DNA of 37,379 bases from Gammaproteobacteria bacterium (GTDB lineage Bacteria; Pseudomonadota; Gammaproteobacteria; Thiohalomonadales; Thiohalomonadaceae). Below, one piece after another: positions 15,926 through 25,597 of the stretch. How positions within the stretch are numbered: position 1 is the stretch's first letter; every line of letters starts with the position of its first letter. The notes below the pieces were generated by a model. That model did no database searches. It saw only the letters and a program-made list of their open reading frames with translations, and had not been told where the DNA came from. The translations under genes and the position numbers were made by a program. The stretch is taken from the NCBI GenBank assembly GCA_015231435.1, contig JADGBN010000018.1, positions 1 through 37,379 of the forward strand, written 5' to 3'.

Positions 15926-16720
15926 CTACACCGCCACGACGGCCTTAATTGCCGGGTGATGTTGATAGTTCAAAAGAGAGAAGTCGTTATAGGTAAAGGC
16001 GAAGAGATCATCTATCGCCGGATTTAATACCATTTGCGGCTGCGCATAGGGGGTACGACCAAGTTGCAGCGCTGCCTGTGACAGATGGTTACTGTAGAGA
16101 TGCGCATCCCCCAGCGTATGGATAAACTCACCTAATTTAAGATGGCAGACCTGCGCCACCATCATGGTTAGCAGTGCATAGGAGGCGATGTTAAACGGTA
16201 CCCCAAGAAAAATATCGGCGCTGCGTTGATAAAGTTGGCACGAAAGTCGACCGTCCGCCACATAAAACTGAAAAAAGGCGTGACAGGGGGGGAGCCGCAT
16301 CTGTTTAATCTCACCGACATTCCAGGCGGAGACAATCAGCCGCCGCGAGTCGGGACTTTTTTGAATTGCTGCCACCACCTCGCTAATTTGGTCAATATGA
16401 GCACCGTTGGCAGTGGGCCAGGAGCGCCACTGTGAACCATAAACCGGTCCCAGATTACCCTCGGCATCCGCCCACTCATCCCAAATCGTCACCCCATTTT
16501 CATGAAGGTAGCGCAAATTGGTATCGCCACGCAGAAACCAGAGAAGTTCATGAATAATCGACCGCAAATGCACTTTTTTGGTCGTCACCAAAGGGAATCC
16601 TTCGGCTAAATTAAAGCGCATCTGATAGCCAAAAACACTGCGGGTTCCAGTTCCAGTACGGTCTGATTTATCGTGGCCATGTTCGAGCACATGACGCATC
16701 AGTTGCAGATAGGTATCCAT
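15926..16720 (-). CDS. thyA: Thymidylate synthase ThyA
   Basis: ThyA methylates dUMP to dTMP with methylene-tetrahydrofolate. Its 264 residues equal the E. coli length. Conserved features are the phosphate-binding Arg in SDRTGTGT (19-26), catalytic Cys146 in [12 protein letters not shown] and [15 protein letters not shown]. The gene lies 7 bp after lgt and one base before folA, the usual lgt-thyA-folA order in gammaproteobacteria, so dihydrofolate made here is recycled by the next gene product. Confidence 0.98.
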   Translation of the reverse strand: MDTYLQLMRHVLEHGHDKSDRTGTGTRSVFGYQMRFNLAEGFPLVTTKKVHLRSIIHELLWFLRGDTNLRYLHENGVTIWDEWADAEGNLGPVYGSQWRSWPTANGAHIDQISEVVAAIQKSPDSRRLIVSAWNVGEIKQMRLPPCHAFFQFYVADGRLSCQLYQRSADIFLGVPFNIASYALLTMMVAQVCHLKLGEFIHTLGDAHLYSNHLSQAALQLGRTPYAQPQMVLNPAIDDLFAFTYNDFSLLNYQHHPAIKAVVAV

Positions 16721-16727
16721 AGCTATG

Positions 16728-17531
16728 TTATCGCTTTATAAAAGGGCGGTAGGCGAAAAAAAGAAGGACGATCCCCACCGCAAGAAGGGGTAGTGAGAGC
16801 ACCATCCCCTGCGTTAACCAGCCACCCGCGAGATAACCGATATGGGCGTCCGGTTCACGCACAAACTCCACCAGAATACGAAAGATCGCATAACCGATGG
16901 CAAACAGCGCCGATACTGCCATCACCGGCCGCACTTTGGCAGAGAAGCGCCAGAGCAGCAGAAAGAGAACAACACCTTCAAGAATAAACTCATAGAGCAT
17001 TGAGGGGTGGCGCGGCAACGGCCCGGCGCCGGGAAAAATCATGCCCCACGGCAGTGTCGTGGTACGCCCCCAGAGTTCGGCATTAATAAAGTTGCCTAAA
17101 CGCCCTGCCGCTAATCCCAGAGGCACCAGCGGGGCGACAAAATCAACGACCACAAAATAGCGCCGCTGCCGCTGGCGGGCAAAGAGCCACAGCGCCACCA
17201 GCACCCCCAGCAACCCTCCGTGAAAGGACATGCCTCCCTGCCATATCTTAAGCAAGATCATAGGATTATCTATGAATTCTGAAAAGTTATAGAAGAAAAT
17301 GTAGCCGACCCTCCCCCCCAGCACTACACCAAGGGCACCGTAAAAAATCAGATCTTCCACCTCCTGCAGCTGCCAAACCGTGCCAGCGGAGCGCTGTTGC
17401 GACTGTTTTGCACGCAGTCGCCCGAGCCACCACGCAGCGGCAAAACCAAAAAGATACATCGCCCCATACCAGTGAATTTTCACCGGCCCAAGGGCAATGG
17501 CTACCGGGTCAATCTCGGGATAACTGAGCAT
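16728..17531 (-). CDS. lgt: Prolipoprotein diacylglyceryl transferase Lgt
   Basis: Lgt attaches diacylglycerol to the lipobox cysteine of prolipoproteins in the inner membrane. The 267-residue protein is multi-pass and carries the family signature [13 protein letters not shown], an N-terminal [11 protein letters not shown] block and [12 protein letters not shown] start at ATG 17531, which overlaps the upstream stop by one base (TGATG on the coding strand); a TTG one codon earlier is less likely. It serves lipoproteins such as the candidate at 36089-36514. Confidence 0.96.
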   Translation of the reverse strand: MLSYPEIDPVAIALGPVKIHWYGAMYLFGFAAAWWLGRLRAKQSQQRSAGTVWQLQEVEDLIFYGALGVVLGGRVGYIFFYNFSEFIDNPMILLKIWQGGMSFHGGLLGVLVALWLFARQRQRRYFVVVDFVAPLVPLGLAAGRLGNFINAELWGRTTTLPWGMIFPGAGPLPRHPSMLYEFILEGVVLFLLLWRFSAKVRPVMAVSALFAIGYAIFRILVEFVREPDAHIGYLAGGWLTQGMVLSLPLLAVGIVLLFFAYRPFIKR

Positions 17532-18574
17532 CAAAAAATTTTCCGAATCTGTTTAAGCAGTCGCCACGCATGGGTGAGGGCAAAAACATAGGTAAAAAAC
17601 AGCGTTAAAAAGAGCAGCAGCATTATCCATTCAGGCACCTTCTGCCACTCGCCAACCACCCCTACGGTGGCAAATAATAGCGCAAAGCCGGTCACCACCA
17701 GCAGTGTCTGGCGTCTGCTTAAACCTGCTCGTAAAAAAAGATGGTGCAGATGCTCACGGTCGGGAAGAAAAGGGGACTGCCCCTTTAAGCCGCGCCGTAC
17801 CATAATCGCCACGGTATCGACTAACGGCACGGCAAATATCCACAGGGCGGTGACCGGTGCCATCATTCGAACTTCGCCCTGTGTCGAGGCAACCAGCGTC
17901 CAGGCGATGACCAGCCCAAGGAACATACTGCCGGCATCGCCCATAAAGATCTTGTGTTGACTGAAGAGGTTATACCAGAGAAAGGCGATAATCGCACCGC
18001 TCACCACCAAGGCGATAAAAGAGACGCTGCCTGCCAGCAGAAAGAGGATCTGTAGAGCAGTGAGTGTCACCAAGGCCATCATTCCCGCAAGACCATCAAT
18101 GCCATCAATCATATTCATCGCATTCATCACCCCGATAATCGCCAGTACGGTAAAGGGGGCCGACCAGCCGCCCAGCGAGAGCGACTGCGCTGGACCTAGG
18201 AGTGCGCCAAGATCGGCAAGCATCACCCCGGCCATCTCGGTCATAATAATTCCTACGATAATCTGAAAAAGAAAACGCACTCTGACGGAGATTTCGTGAT
18301 GATCATCAAGCACCCCAACGGTAATAATGATGGAGAGAGCAAGAATCATCTCGCGGATCTCATTCAGATCAGGATAGAAGAGCAGCGTGGTAATCGAGAA
18401 GGCGATAAACATCGCAACCCCCCCCACCAGCGGAACCTCACCACTATGATCCTTACGTTGTGAAGGGGCATCGACAAGACCAATATGCGTCGCAAAGGGA
18501 CGAATAAAATGAATGGCAATGGCGGTCACCACGACAGACGTCAAAAAAGGGAGCAGATAGGTAGATTCATTCAT
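17531..18574 (-). CDS. wecA: Undecaprenyl-phosphate HexNAc-1-phosphate transferase, WecA/TagO-like
   Basis: This polyprenyl-phosphate transferase of 347 residues probably starts O-antigen or another surface glycan on undecaprenyl phosphate. About ten or eleven transmembrane helices are visible. Family motifs are [10 protein letters not shown] (87-95, Mg-binding DD), [14 protein letters not shown] (151-164), [11 protein letters not shown] and the HLHHLF loop near [14 protein letters not shown], typical of WecA/TagO and not of MraY. UDP-GlcNAc is the expected donor, but other HexNAc donors occur. An early segment, [18 protein letters not shown], matches the usual R-K-x-H-x-x-x-x-P-x-x-G-G. The gene is translationally coupled to lgt. 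Confidence 0.9.
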   Translation of the reverse strand: MNESTYLLPFLTSVVVTAIAIHFIRPFATHIGLVDAPSQRKDHSGEVPLVGGVAMFIAFSITTLLFYPDLNEIREMILALSIIITVGVLDDHHEISVRVRFLFQIIVGIIMTEMAGVMLADLGALLGPAQSLSLGGWSAPFTVLAIIGVMNAMNMIDGIDGLAGMMALVTLTALQILFLLAGSVSFIALVVSGAIIAFLWYNLFSQHKIFMGDAGSMFLGLVIAWTLVASTQGEVRMMAPVTALWIFAVPLVDTVAIMVRRGLKGQSPFLPDREHLHHLFLRAGLSRRQTLLVVTGFALLFATVGVVGEWQKVPEWIMLLLFLTLFFTYVFALTHAWRLLKQIRKIF

Positions 18575-18606
18575 GATTTATGTGGCATACCGAAGATATT
18601 GACGCT

Positions 18607-18612
18607 ATTGTA
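18607..18612 (-). promoter_or_regulatory. Candidate -10 element for the wecA-lgt-thyA-folA operon
   Basis: TACAAT on the minus strand lies 32 bases before the wecA ATG in the 105-bp gap after ispF. The -35 region at 17 bp spacing (TGGTTT) is a poor match to consensus. It is the best sigma-70-like site I could see in this gap. Confidence 0.3.
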
Positions 18613-18679
18613 AAGCAAGTAAACGAATTAAACCACTCTAGCCCTGCTATTTGAAATTGCAGCGTTATTGACTGCGTGT

Positions 18680-19174
18680 TTAAGTCGCTTGCGCAGACCT
18701 TGCCACCAGCAACACCACCGCATGCGCTGCAATCCCCTCTTTGCGCCCGGTGTAGCCCATCCCTTCCGTGGTGGTTGCCTTAACATTCACCACAGCGACA
18801 CTCACCTGCAGATCAGCCGCCAGCGTTTCGCGCATGGCATCAATGTGGGGCGCGAGACGTGGTTGTTGGGCAACCAGTGTCAAATCGGCGTTACCACACT
18901 GATAGCCCCGCTCATGTAGCAGGGTAACCACCCGACGTAGCAAAATCCGACTGTCGATATTTTGATAGGTGGCGCTGTTGTCAGGAAAGTGTTTGCCAAT
19001 ATCGCCCAGTGCCATGGCGCCCAGCAGGGCATCGCAAAGGGCGTGAATGGCAACATCACCATCAGAGTGGGCAAGCAAACCGGGGGTGTTAGCAATAACC
19101 ACCCCCGCTAAAACAAGCGGCTTACCCTCCGTAAAGCGGTGGGCATCAAAACCATGACCAATTCTCGGGGTAAT
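18680..19174 (-). CDS. ispF: 2-C-methyl-D-erythritol 2,4-cyclodiphosphate synthase IspF, probable ATT start
   Basis: IspF cyclises CDP-ME-2-phosphate in the MEP isoprenoid pathway. Homology extends to the segment [11 protein letters not shown], whose Asp and His bind the catalytic metal, encoded at 19133-19165 or so. No ATG, GTG or TTG occurs in frame between the preceding in-frame stop (19186-19188) and that segment. The best start is ATT at 19172-19174, two bases after the DHH gene stop, giving 164 residues (E. coli IspF is 159). Starting at the GTG at 19102 would delete the metal-binding Asp and His. Other conserved blocks are [29 protein letters not shown] and [19 protein letters not shown]. 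Confidence 0.88.
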   Translation of the reverse strand: MTPRIGHGFDAHRFTEGKPLVLAGVVIANTPGLLAHSDGDVAIHALCDALLGAMALGDIGKHFPDNSATYQNIDSRILLRRVVTLLHERGYQCGNADLTLVAQQPRLAPHIDAMRETLAADLQVSVAVVNVKATTTEGMGYTGRKEGIAAHAVVLLVARSAQAT

Positions 19175-19176
19175 GG

Positions 19177-20106
19177 TTAACCGTCGCTATTAATCTTGGC
19201 GGTAATTTCAGCAAGCACCTTTTCGACTTCGTCATTGGCGATCTGACAGGTACCCGCATTCATATGACCACCGCCATGATATTGCAGGCAGAGCTCGCCA
19301 ACATTGGTTTTTGAGCTGCGATCAAGAATTGATTTACCAACGGCAAAGACCGTGTTCTGCTGCTTTAACCCCCACATCACATGGATAGAGATGTTTGTTT
19401 GCGGGAAAAGGGCATAAATCATAAAGCGGTTTACCGCATAAATGGGCTCCTCTTTACGCAGATCGAGTACCGCCAGGTTTTTATACACGGTGGTGCAACG
19501 CTGAATCTGCTCTTTTGCCTTCTCTTCATGGGCAAAAAAGAGCTCAACCCGCTCTCGCACATCCGGCAGCGCCATAATTTGATCAATCGTATGATTATGG
19601 CAGTAGTCAATTAAGTCCATCATTAACTGATAGTTGGAGACGGTAAACTCACGGAAACGGCCAAGTCCGGTGCGCGCATCCATGAGAAAGTTCATTAACA
19701 CCCAACCTTCAGGATAGAGGATCTCATCGCGGCTAAACTGTGCCGCATCCCCTTTATCAACCGCAGACATCATGTCGTCCCAACGTGCCGGGAAGCGATC
19801 AAGGCCGCCGTAATAGTCATAGACTACCCGAGCGGCAGAGGGCGCATCAGGGTTGATAATATGATTATCAACCTTTTCGTTACGCAAGGTCTCGCTTAGA
19901 TGATGATCAAAGGCGAGATAGACGCCCTTAACATAAGGCAGATTGGTCGTGATATCACGACCGGTGATGGCAATTTTACCATCCTGCATATCCTTCGGAT
20001 GAACAAAGAGAATATCATCTATCAGGTTCATCGACTTAAGCAGTACCGCACAGACTAATCCGTCGAAGTCACTGCGGGTTACTAACCGATATTTTGTCTC
20101 AGCCAT
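19177..20106 (-). CDS. DHH/DHHA1 family phosphoesterase
   Basis: The 309-residue protein has an N-terminal DHH domain with RSDFDG (11-16) in place of the commoner DHDADG, the FDHHLSE motif (67-73) and [10 protein letters not shown]-terminal DHHA1 substrate-binding domain has GGGHMNAGT. Such proteins hydrolyse phosphodiesters or polyphosphate (nanoRNase, exopolyphosphatase, cyclic dinucleotide phosphodiesterase); the substrate cannot be read from the sequence. It is cytoplasmic, with no signal peptide. GGGAGAG precedes the ATG at good spacing. It is separated by 76 bp from the upstream kinase and by two bases from ispF. Confidence 0.85.
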   Translation of the reverse strand: MAETKYRLVTRSDFDGLVCAVLLKSMNLIDDILFVHPKDMQDGKIAITGRDITTNLPYVKGVYLAFDHHLSETLRNEKVDNHIINPDAPSAARVVYDYYGGLDRFPARWDDMMSAVDKGDAAQFSRDEILYPEGWVLMNFLMDARTGLGRFREFTVSNYQLMMDLIDYCHNHTIDQIMALPDVRERVELFFAHEEKAKEQIQRCTTVYKNLAVLDLRKEEPIYAVNRFMIYALFPQTNISIHVMWGLKQQNTVFAVGKSILDRSSKTNVGELCLQYHGGGHMNAGTCQIANDEVEKVLAEITAKINSDG

Positions 20107-20166
20107 TTATCTCTCCCAGGTTCTGCTGATAGCCTTACAACAGTTATTAAGATACCACCTTGACGT

Positions 20167-20182
20167 TCTGCTGAATAGCAGA
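20167..20182 (-). terminator. Small hairpin directly after the PfkB-family kinase stop
   Basis: TCTGCT (20167-20172) and AGCAGA (20177-20182) form a perfect 6-bp stem with a 4-base loop, starting at the base next to the TGA stop at 20183-20185. No T-run follows on the minus strand, so termination would be weak or factor-dependent. Confidence 0.3.
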
Positions 20183-21121
20183 TCATGCAGGAAAAGGTAC
20201 ACCATAATGAAATTGGTAGAGCGAACTAAAGCTCTCCAAAGTAAACGAATGGTTCTGCGTGCCGTGACTGGCGATCTTAATTGCTCCCAGCAGGGCAGCG
20301 ATACGCCCCGTCGTTTGCCACTCAAGACCACGTTCAATACCATAGAGCAGACCGGCGCGATAGGCATCACCACAACCGGTGGGATCATTTATCGCGGTGG
20401 CTGCAACCACCGGAATATCAATACGCTCTTGCTGCAGATAGATGGATGAGCCGCTGCCGCCACGGGTAACAATCAGCGCCTCTACCTGCTGCGCCAGTGT
20501 CGGCAGATCATAGCCGGTACGCTCCTGCAGCAGCTGCGCCTCATAGTCATTAACCGCTACCCAGCTGGCAAGATGGATAAAATGCAGTAACTCTTCACCG
20601 TTAAACATCGGCAACCCCTGCCCAGGATCGAAAATAAACGGGATTTTTGCCGCCGCAAATTGCGCTGCGTGTTGTAACATCCCGTCGCGCCCGTCCGGTG
20701 CAACAATACCCAGCTTTACGCCAGTGGCATCGGTCACCTGATTTTGTTGAGAAAAACTCATTGCTCCAGGGTGAAAGGCAGTAATTTGGTTATCATCAAT
20801 GTCGGTGGTAATAAATGCCTGAGCGGTATAACTATTCGGGATCTCAACGACATAGCGATCATCAATAGCGCATTGACGCATCCAGTCGCGATAGGGGGTA
20901 AAGTCCTCCCCGACCGTTGCCATCGGCAACGGCTCACCACCCAAAAGTTTCAAATTATAGGCAATATTACCGGCACACCCGCCGGTCTCACGACGCATCT
21001 CCGGCACCAGAAAAGAGACATTCAGCATATGCACACTCTCGGGAAGAATGTGATTTTTAAACTGATCCTGAAACACCATAATCGTGTCGTAGGCAAAAGA
21101 GCCACAAATTAAAGCCGACAT
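20183..21121 (-). CDS. PfkB-family carbohydrate/nucleoside kinase, adenosine kinase-like
   Basis: The 312-residue protein shows the ribokinase fold. An N-terminal GSFAYDTIM is followed by the sugar-contact GGCAGNIAYNLKLLGG, and the C-terminal anion hole and catalytic base are in NDPTGCGDAYRAGLLYG (catalytic Asp252 from this start). Its overall pattern, with PEMRRETGGCAGN and no Mg/phosphofructokinase features, resembles proteobacterial adenosine kinases, but ribose or another substrate is possible. I use ATG 21121, not the in-frame TTG at 21127. It lies 24 bp after dgkA on the same strand. Confidence 0.85.
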   Translation of the reverse strand: MSALICGSFAYDTIMVFQDQFKNHILPESVHMLNVSFLVPEMRRETGGCAGNIAYNLKLLGGEPLPMATVGEDFTPYRDWMRQCAIDDRYVVEIPNSYTAQAFITTDIDDNQITAFHPGAMSFSQQNQVTDATGVKLGIVAPDGRDGMLQHAAQFAAAKIPFIFDPGQGLPMFNGEELLHFIHLASWVAVNDYEAQLLQERTGYDLPTLAQQVEALIVTRGGSGSSIYLQQERIDIPVVAATAINDPTGCGDAYRAGLLYGIERGLEWQTTGRIAALLGAIKIASHGTQNHSFTLESFSSLYQFHYGVPFPA

Positions 21122-21145
21122 AAGCAAGTTCTCAAATTAATGTTG

Positions 21146-21535
21146 TTAAAAAAACCTCGGTAGTAGTACCAACGCCCAAACGACGACGACACTCATCTGG
21201 GCAACAAAACAGGCGGCAGAACCGATATCCTTGGCACGTCCAGAGAGTGGGTGCTGCTCAATACTGACACGATCAACGAGAGTTTCAAGTGCGGAGTTTA
21301 ACAGCTCAACCATCAATACCGCAAAAAGCGGTAGCACCAGCAGGGCACGTTCGCTACCGCTCTCCCCCAACCATATAGCAAAGGGAAGCAGTATCAACCC
21401 AAAAAAAAGTTCAATTCGAAAGGATGCCTCATAGCGGTAAGCCGCTGCGAGACCGAGACGACTGTAACCGAAGGCTTGCCAGATATGACGCAAGCCATTC
21501 GCGGTGGGTTTATTAATAGCTGCTTTATCGTTCAT
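21146..21535 (-). CDS. dgkA: Diacylglycerol kinase DgkA
   Basis: This small trimeric inner-membrane kinase recycles diacylglycerol to phosphatidic acid. In 129 residues it has an N-terminal amphipathic segment, three transmembrane helices, and the catalytic block MVELLNSALETLVDRV followed by EQHPLSGRAKDIGSAA, closely matching the E. coli family signature. The ATG overlaps the gcvPB stop by one base (TGATG on the coding strand), so it is translationally coupled to a glycine-cleavage gene. Confidence 0.95.
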   Translation of the reverse strand: MNDKAAINKPTANGLRHIWQAFGYSRLGLAAAYRYEASFRIELFFGLILLPFAIWLGESGSERALLVLPLFAVLMVELLNSALETLVDRVSIEQHPLSGRAKDIGSAACFVAQMSVVVVWALVLLPRFF

Positions 21536-22983
21536 CAGGCGGCTAAATCAGGTTCGCGGGCGGCACGCACATCATCAAGGCGGCGCACCGGCAGCGTATG
21601 GGGTGCCTGCTGCAATAGAGCCGGTTGGAGCATCGCCTCTTCGCGAATGGCGCACATGGCCGCGACAAATAGATCCAGTGTCGCTTTATCCTCACTCTCG
21701 GTGGGTTCAATGAGCAGGCACTCAGCCACTAACAGCGGAAAATAGGTGGTAGGGGCGTGAAAACCGTAATCGAGCAGCCGTTTGGCAAAATCCATCGTAC
21801 TAATGCCGTAGCTTTTCGCCTCACTGCGCAGGGTGATAATAAACTCATGGGTGGCGCGGCGGTTAGCAAAAGCGAGTTCAAAGCCAGCCTGACGCAACTG
21901 CGTCTGCAGATAGTTAGCATTGAGGGTGGCATAGGCGGCGACCCGCGTCATCCCTTGGCGTCCGAGCATTAGCGCATAGATATAGGCACGCAGCAGGACA
22001 CCGATATTCCCCATATTAGCCGAGAGTCGCCCAATACTTTGCGGCGCCTCCGCTTCACTCAGCCAGCGAAACTGCCCCTGATCGGCAACCACTCGTGGCA
22101 GCGGTAAAAAAGGGAGCAGTCGCGCCCCGACAACCACCGGCCCTGCGCCGGGGCCACCCCCGCCATGGGGGGTCGAAAAGGTTTTATGCATATTCAGATG
22201 CACCACATCAAACCCCATGGCGCCGGGCTTCACCCGTCCGACAATGGCATTCAAATTGGCGCCATCATAATAGAGCAGCCCCCCCGCCTGATGGACCATC
22301 GTCGCAATGGTCTCAATACGACGTTCAAAGACCCCCAGTGTCGAGGGGTTGGTAAGCATAATGCCTGCGGTCTGCGGCCCCAGTGCCGCCGCCAGCGCAT
22401 CAAGATCGACATCACCGTCACTATTACTGGGGATCTCCCGCACTTTATAGCCACACATCACCGCTGTGGCGGGATTGGTTCCGTGCGCGGCATCGGGAAC
22501 GAGAATTTCACAACGGGCAGCGTCGCCACGCGCCTGATGGTAGGCACGAATCATCGCGATCCCGGCAAACTCGCCCTGAGCACCCGCCATCGGTGTTAGC
22601 GAACAGCCCACCATTCCGGTGAGTTGCTGCAAAATCTCCTGAAGATGAAAGAGTGAGGCCAACACTCCCTGACCATGCGTCGCCACTGGTGCCAAGGGGT
22701 GGCGACCGATTAACTGGGGTAACATTGCCAGCTGATGACAACCTCGGGGGTTATATTTCATGGTACAGGAGCCGAGGGGATAGAAGTGGGTATCTATCGA
22801 GAAGTTCTGTTGCGACAACTTCGTGTAGTGACGTACCACCTGCAGCTCTGACAGTGCCGGCAGTGGCAGCGCCTCGGTGCGGCGCAAATTTTCTGGAATA
22901 TCATCCGCTTGCGGTTCACCGGGTGGCACCAGTTGCGCGCCGTTACGACGCCCTTCGATACTCCGTGCAAATATCAGTGTCAC
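21535..22983 (-). CDS. gcvPB: Glycine dehydrogenase (decarboxylating) subunit 2, GcvPB
   Basis: This is the PLP-binding half of the split P-protein, which decarboxylates glycine and loads the GcvH lipoyl arm. The 482-residue sequence has HFYPLGSCTMKYNPR (67-80), PDAAHGTNPA and the PLP lysine K267 in LNMHKTFSTPHGGGGPGAGP. The partner subunit gcvPA, gcvT and gcvH are not in the window; gcvPB follows gspN instead. It starts with GTG at 22983, overlapping the gspN stop by 4 bp (GTGA). Confidence 0.95.
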   Translation of the reverse strand: MTLIFARSIEGRRNGAQLVPPGEPQADDIPENLRRTEALPLPALSELQVVRHYTKLSQQNFSIDTHFYPLGSCTMKYNPRGCHQLAMLPQLIGRHPLAPVATHGQGVLASLFHLQEILQQLTGMVGCSLTPMAGAQGEFAGIAMIRAYHQARGDAARCEILVPDAAHGTNPATAVMCGYKVREIPSNSDGDVDLDALAAALGPQTAGIMLTNPSTLGVFERRIETIATMVHQAGGLLYYDGANLNAIVGRVKPGAMGFDVVHLNMHKTFSTPHGGGGPGAGPVVVGARLLPFLPLPRVVADQGQFRWLSEAEAPQSIGRLSANMGNIGVLLRAYIYALMLGRQGMTRVAAYATLNANYLQTQLRQAGFELAFANRRATHEFIITLRSEAKSYGISTMDFAKRLLDYGFHAPTTYFPLLVAECLLIEPTESEDKATLDLFVAAMCAIREEAMLQPALLQQAPHTLPVRRLDDVRAAREPDLAA

Positions 22984-23831
22984 TGTAAAACTCCACTCCA
23001 GTTAAGATGGTATTGGCCATCACGACCCCGCCGGCCTAACAGCGCCAGGCTATTCTGAATAGCGGCAGAGGCCCCTTGACGCGGTGCAATGGCAATCTGT
23101 GACTCCACTTTACCGCGCCGAAAGAGCTGCACACTCCCCTCAATGGCGACCTCCCCACCCTGATTGGAGAGCGTACCCATTACCAGCAGATCTGCTTTCT
23201 TCTGCTTTGCCACCACGACTGTACCCCCTGATGCAGATGTTTCAGCAGGTGGTTTTGCGGGCTCCTCCTGGGGCTGCAGCGTAAACAGCAGATCGCCCAG
23301 CGCAATCGCCTGCGGCGCTGTTAGCGCCGCCTGCTGCCAGCGAATCGTTCCCTGCACATGGGTCAGATATTGCCCCTTAATGGCAACCTCTGGCAGATCC
23401 ACAACAATACGTCCCTCAAGCAACAAAGGGAGATAAGGAAAAAAGGAGATTACCTCATTTGCCGCAAACTGCCCCTGAACATCCTGCAACAGCTCACCAC
23501 TGCGATCAAGGGCAGTGAAGGCACTCCCCTGCAGGTGGCCGTCCGCCTGCTGCAACAGCCAATTTAAGCCCACCCGGCCATCAAGTAGCGCCAGTGGCGT
23601 CACAGTCCAGCTGAAGCGCCCCAGCAGCCGTTCATCAAAGCGCAACTGTGCGGCATGACCCTGCCAGAGAGAGCCGCCAAGGCCGACAACAGCAATCCGC
23701 TGACTCCAGGCAGCCCGCTCGGCCAACAGCGGCTGCCCCTGTTCATAGACCCATCTGGCGGGTAACTTGTAGATAAGCGCGGCGATAAAGGCCAGCAGAA
23801 AAAGTGCAATCCAGCCACTCAGCGCCTTCAT
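22980..23831 (-). CDS. gspN: Type II secretion system protein GspN
   Basis: GspN is an accessory inner-membrane protein of the T2SS with a large periplasmic part. The 283 residues comprise a short N-terminal cytoplasmic/TM segment (about 5-25, GWIALFLLAFIAALIYKLPA) and a beta-rich domain with GLGGSLWQGHAAQL and WTVTPLALLDGRVGLNW, typical of GspN. GspN is absent from many T2SS operons, so its presence marks a complete C-to-N set. The ATG overlaps the gspM stop by 4 bp, and its own stop overlaps gcvPB. Confidence 0.9.
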   Translation of the reverse strand: MKALSGWIALFLLAFIAALIYKLPARWVYEQGQPLLAERAAWSQRIAVVGLGGSLWQGHAAQLRFDERLLGRFSWTVTPLALLDGRVGLNWLLQQADGHLQGSAFTALDRSGELLQDVQGQFAANEVISFFPYLPLLLEGRIVVDLPEVAIKGQYLTHVQGTIRWQQAALTAPQAIALGDLLFTLQPQEEPAKPPAETSASGGTVVVAKQKKADLLVMGTLSNQGGEVAIEGSVQLFRRGKVESQIAIAPRQGASAAIQNSLALLGRRGRDGQYHLNWSGVLQ

Positions 23832-24304
23832 CGACTGACCACCAGACGCGCCTTAACCAGACCGGGGTTATCCATCTTGTCAATCACGGCGCCGGTAATC
23901 ACCACCTGATAACTCTGTTGCAGATGGTGTAACCAGCCGAGCATCGCCTCATAGTTAGCGCCCTCCAGCCAGATCTGTACGGTTTCACCATCCGGCTGAA
24001 TACGTTTAATCGCCTCGCTCAACCCCTGCTGCCGCGCCGTGGTATCGGTTAATGTCAGAAGCGACTGATTCCCCTCGCTATTGCCGCCGCTATCATGGCG
24101 CTGCAGCAGACGTACCTCAGCGGCGGCAGCCTGCATCTCTGCGACTTTATTGCTCTCTGCCGCAAGACGCGCATCTAGCCCCTGCTGCTCGAGTAAAAAC
24201 GGTTCAAAAAATTGCAGATAGAAGAGCAGCAGCAGCAATAACAGGGCAGCAACCATCAACGTCAACTGCTCCCGCAGCTGCAGACGTAACCAGAACTCTC
24301 TCAC
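23828..24304 (-). CDS. gspM: Type II secretion system protein GspM
   Basis: The 158-residue bitopic protein has a basic N-terminus, a TM helix at about 16-33 (LMVAALLLLLLLFYLQFF) and a short periplasmic domain with a coiled-coil followed by a ferredoxin-like fold. GspM works with GspL, F and E in the assembly platform. The start is GTG at 24304, overlapping the gspL stop (GTGA). Confidence 0.9.
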   Translation of the reverse strand: MREFWLRLQLREQLTLMVAALLLLLLLFYLQFFEPFLLEQQGLDARLAAESNKVAEMQAAAAEVRLLQRHDSGGNSEGNQSLLTLTDTTARQQGLSEAIKRIQPDGETVQIWLEGANYEAMLGWLHHLQQSYQVVITGAVIDKMDNPGLVKARLVVSR

Positions 24305-25587
24305 ACCGCACTCCCCATCACTGTTAAACGCCCCTCTACCGTATCGCCGCGCGACGTGGCGCTATCAATGGTCACCAGTAACTGCGCCGCCTCAAGTCGC
24401 CCCTTCAGACTATCAATCGCCGCCAGCGATTTAAACTGCATGGTCAGTTCAAGTCGCTGCTGACGATAACGCAGGGCGTGAATCTCATTACCCGAATCGC
24501 TTAACAGATGTGGCGCAGCGCTATTTAACAGCGTTAAAAAACCAGCCTGACCACCGTCACTACGGCGCAGCTGCGCTAACTGCTGCTGCATCTGTACCTG
24601 AGGGTTCACCACATTGCGACTACCGGGAAAGGCATCCCGATAAATTTGCGTCTGTTGCGCGACCAAATCGTGAAGTGCTGCCTGCTGCCGGGTATAGGTG
24701 ACATAGCGTTCGGCGAATAGCAGCGCAGCCAAGAGCAGACTCAACAGCGCCACCGCCCGCCACGGTTTAAGCAGTTTACCCAGTTGCTCCTGACGGCTGT
24801 AACGCCCCTGCAGGAGTTGTAACGGCGACGACCAGATGAGCGGTAGCTGCCAAAAGCTACCGTGGGCAGGCAGTGGTTGCGGCTTGAGCTGTGCCGCCAC
24901 CTGTTCAGAGAAGATAAGCGGCTCGCTGCCATCTGGACGTAAATCATAGAGGATGATCGCTGGCAGCTCTGCCTCACTCTCTGCAGCCACCCCATCCAGC
25001 AGCGTAACTAACAGCATATCGAGGCTGGCCAGCGGCAGCGCCATGGCATGATCTTCACCCTGTCGCAGCAGTGCCCCCTGCGGCTCAAGCAGTAGTGTCC
25101 AGTGCCCAGGCGTGACTGGTAACAACAGCGTGTCAACCGAAATTTGATCAATACGCAGGGCAACCGTATCAAAACAGTGCAGCCAGTCAGCGATACTGCG
25201 ATGGCTGGTGACTGCTACCGCATAACCGGCATCCGTAGCCCTGCGGGAGACCACAAAGTGAAGATCGTCAATCTCTTCACTCAACTCATCCTCCAGTGCG
25301 TAGGGGACTGCCTGCGCGACCTTCTGCTGGTTGCGGCTTGGCACCTTTACAGAGGCAAGGTGTACCTGACGCCCGGGAACAATCAGTACCAAGCGTAACC
25401 CAAGGGCAAGCCCCTGTAGCGTCGCCAGATCGCAAACCCCCTGATTTAGTGAAGAGGCTTCACTATTTTCGGAAAAGGGACGGGAGCGGCGGGCGGATCT
25501 ACCCTGCTGCGAGGTTGGTTTATACCATGCAAACTGCTGTGGACTCTGGCCATCAATCCAGCGAATATAAAGCGTTGAAGTTGCCAT
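24301..25587 (-). CDS. gspL: Type II secretion system protein GspL
   Basis: GspL binds the ATPase GspE in the cytoplasm and GspM in the periplasm. From ATG 25587 it has 428 residues: an actin-like cytoplasmic part (about 1-270), a TM helix near WRAVALLSLLLAALLFAERYV and a periplasmic ferredoxin-like domain. I prefer this ATG because MATSTLYIRWIDG resembles the usual GspL N-terminus and it lies 10 bp after the gspK stop. A start at 25647 would overlap gspK by 50 bp and add an unrelated hydrophobic stretch. Confidence 0.92.
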   Translation of the reverse strand: MATSTLYIRWIDGQSPQQFAWYKPTSQQGRSARRSRPFSENSEASSLNQGVCDLATLQGLALGLRLVLIVPGRQVHLASVKVPSRNQQKVAQAVPYALEDELSEEIDDLHFVVSRRATDAGYAVAVTSHRSIADWLHCFDTVALRIDQISVDTLLLPVTPGHWTLLLEPQGALLRQGEDHAMALPLASLDMLLVTLLDGVAAESEAELPAIILYDLRPDGSEPLIFSEQVAAQLKPQPLPAHGSFWQLPLIWSSPLQLLQGRYSRQEQLGKLLKPWRAVALLSLLLAALLFAERYVTYTRQQAALHDLVAQQTQIYRDAFPGSRNVVNPQVQMQQQLAQLRRSDGGQAGFLTLLNSAAPHLLSDSGNEIHALRYRQQRLELTMQFKSLAAIDSLKGRLEAAQLLVTIDSATSRGDTVEGRLTVMGSAV

Positions 25588-25597
25588 AAATACTATT

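Noticed and set aside
19102-19104. GTG at 19102 as the ispF start
   Set aside because: It would remove the conserved [11 protein letters not shown] segment with the metal-binding Asp and His, which is intact and in frame upstream.
22095-22741. Open frames opposite gcvPB
   Set aside because: They are shadows of the high-GC coding strand; their residue content (His/Pro/Arg-rich) shows no family features.
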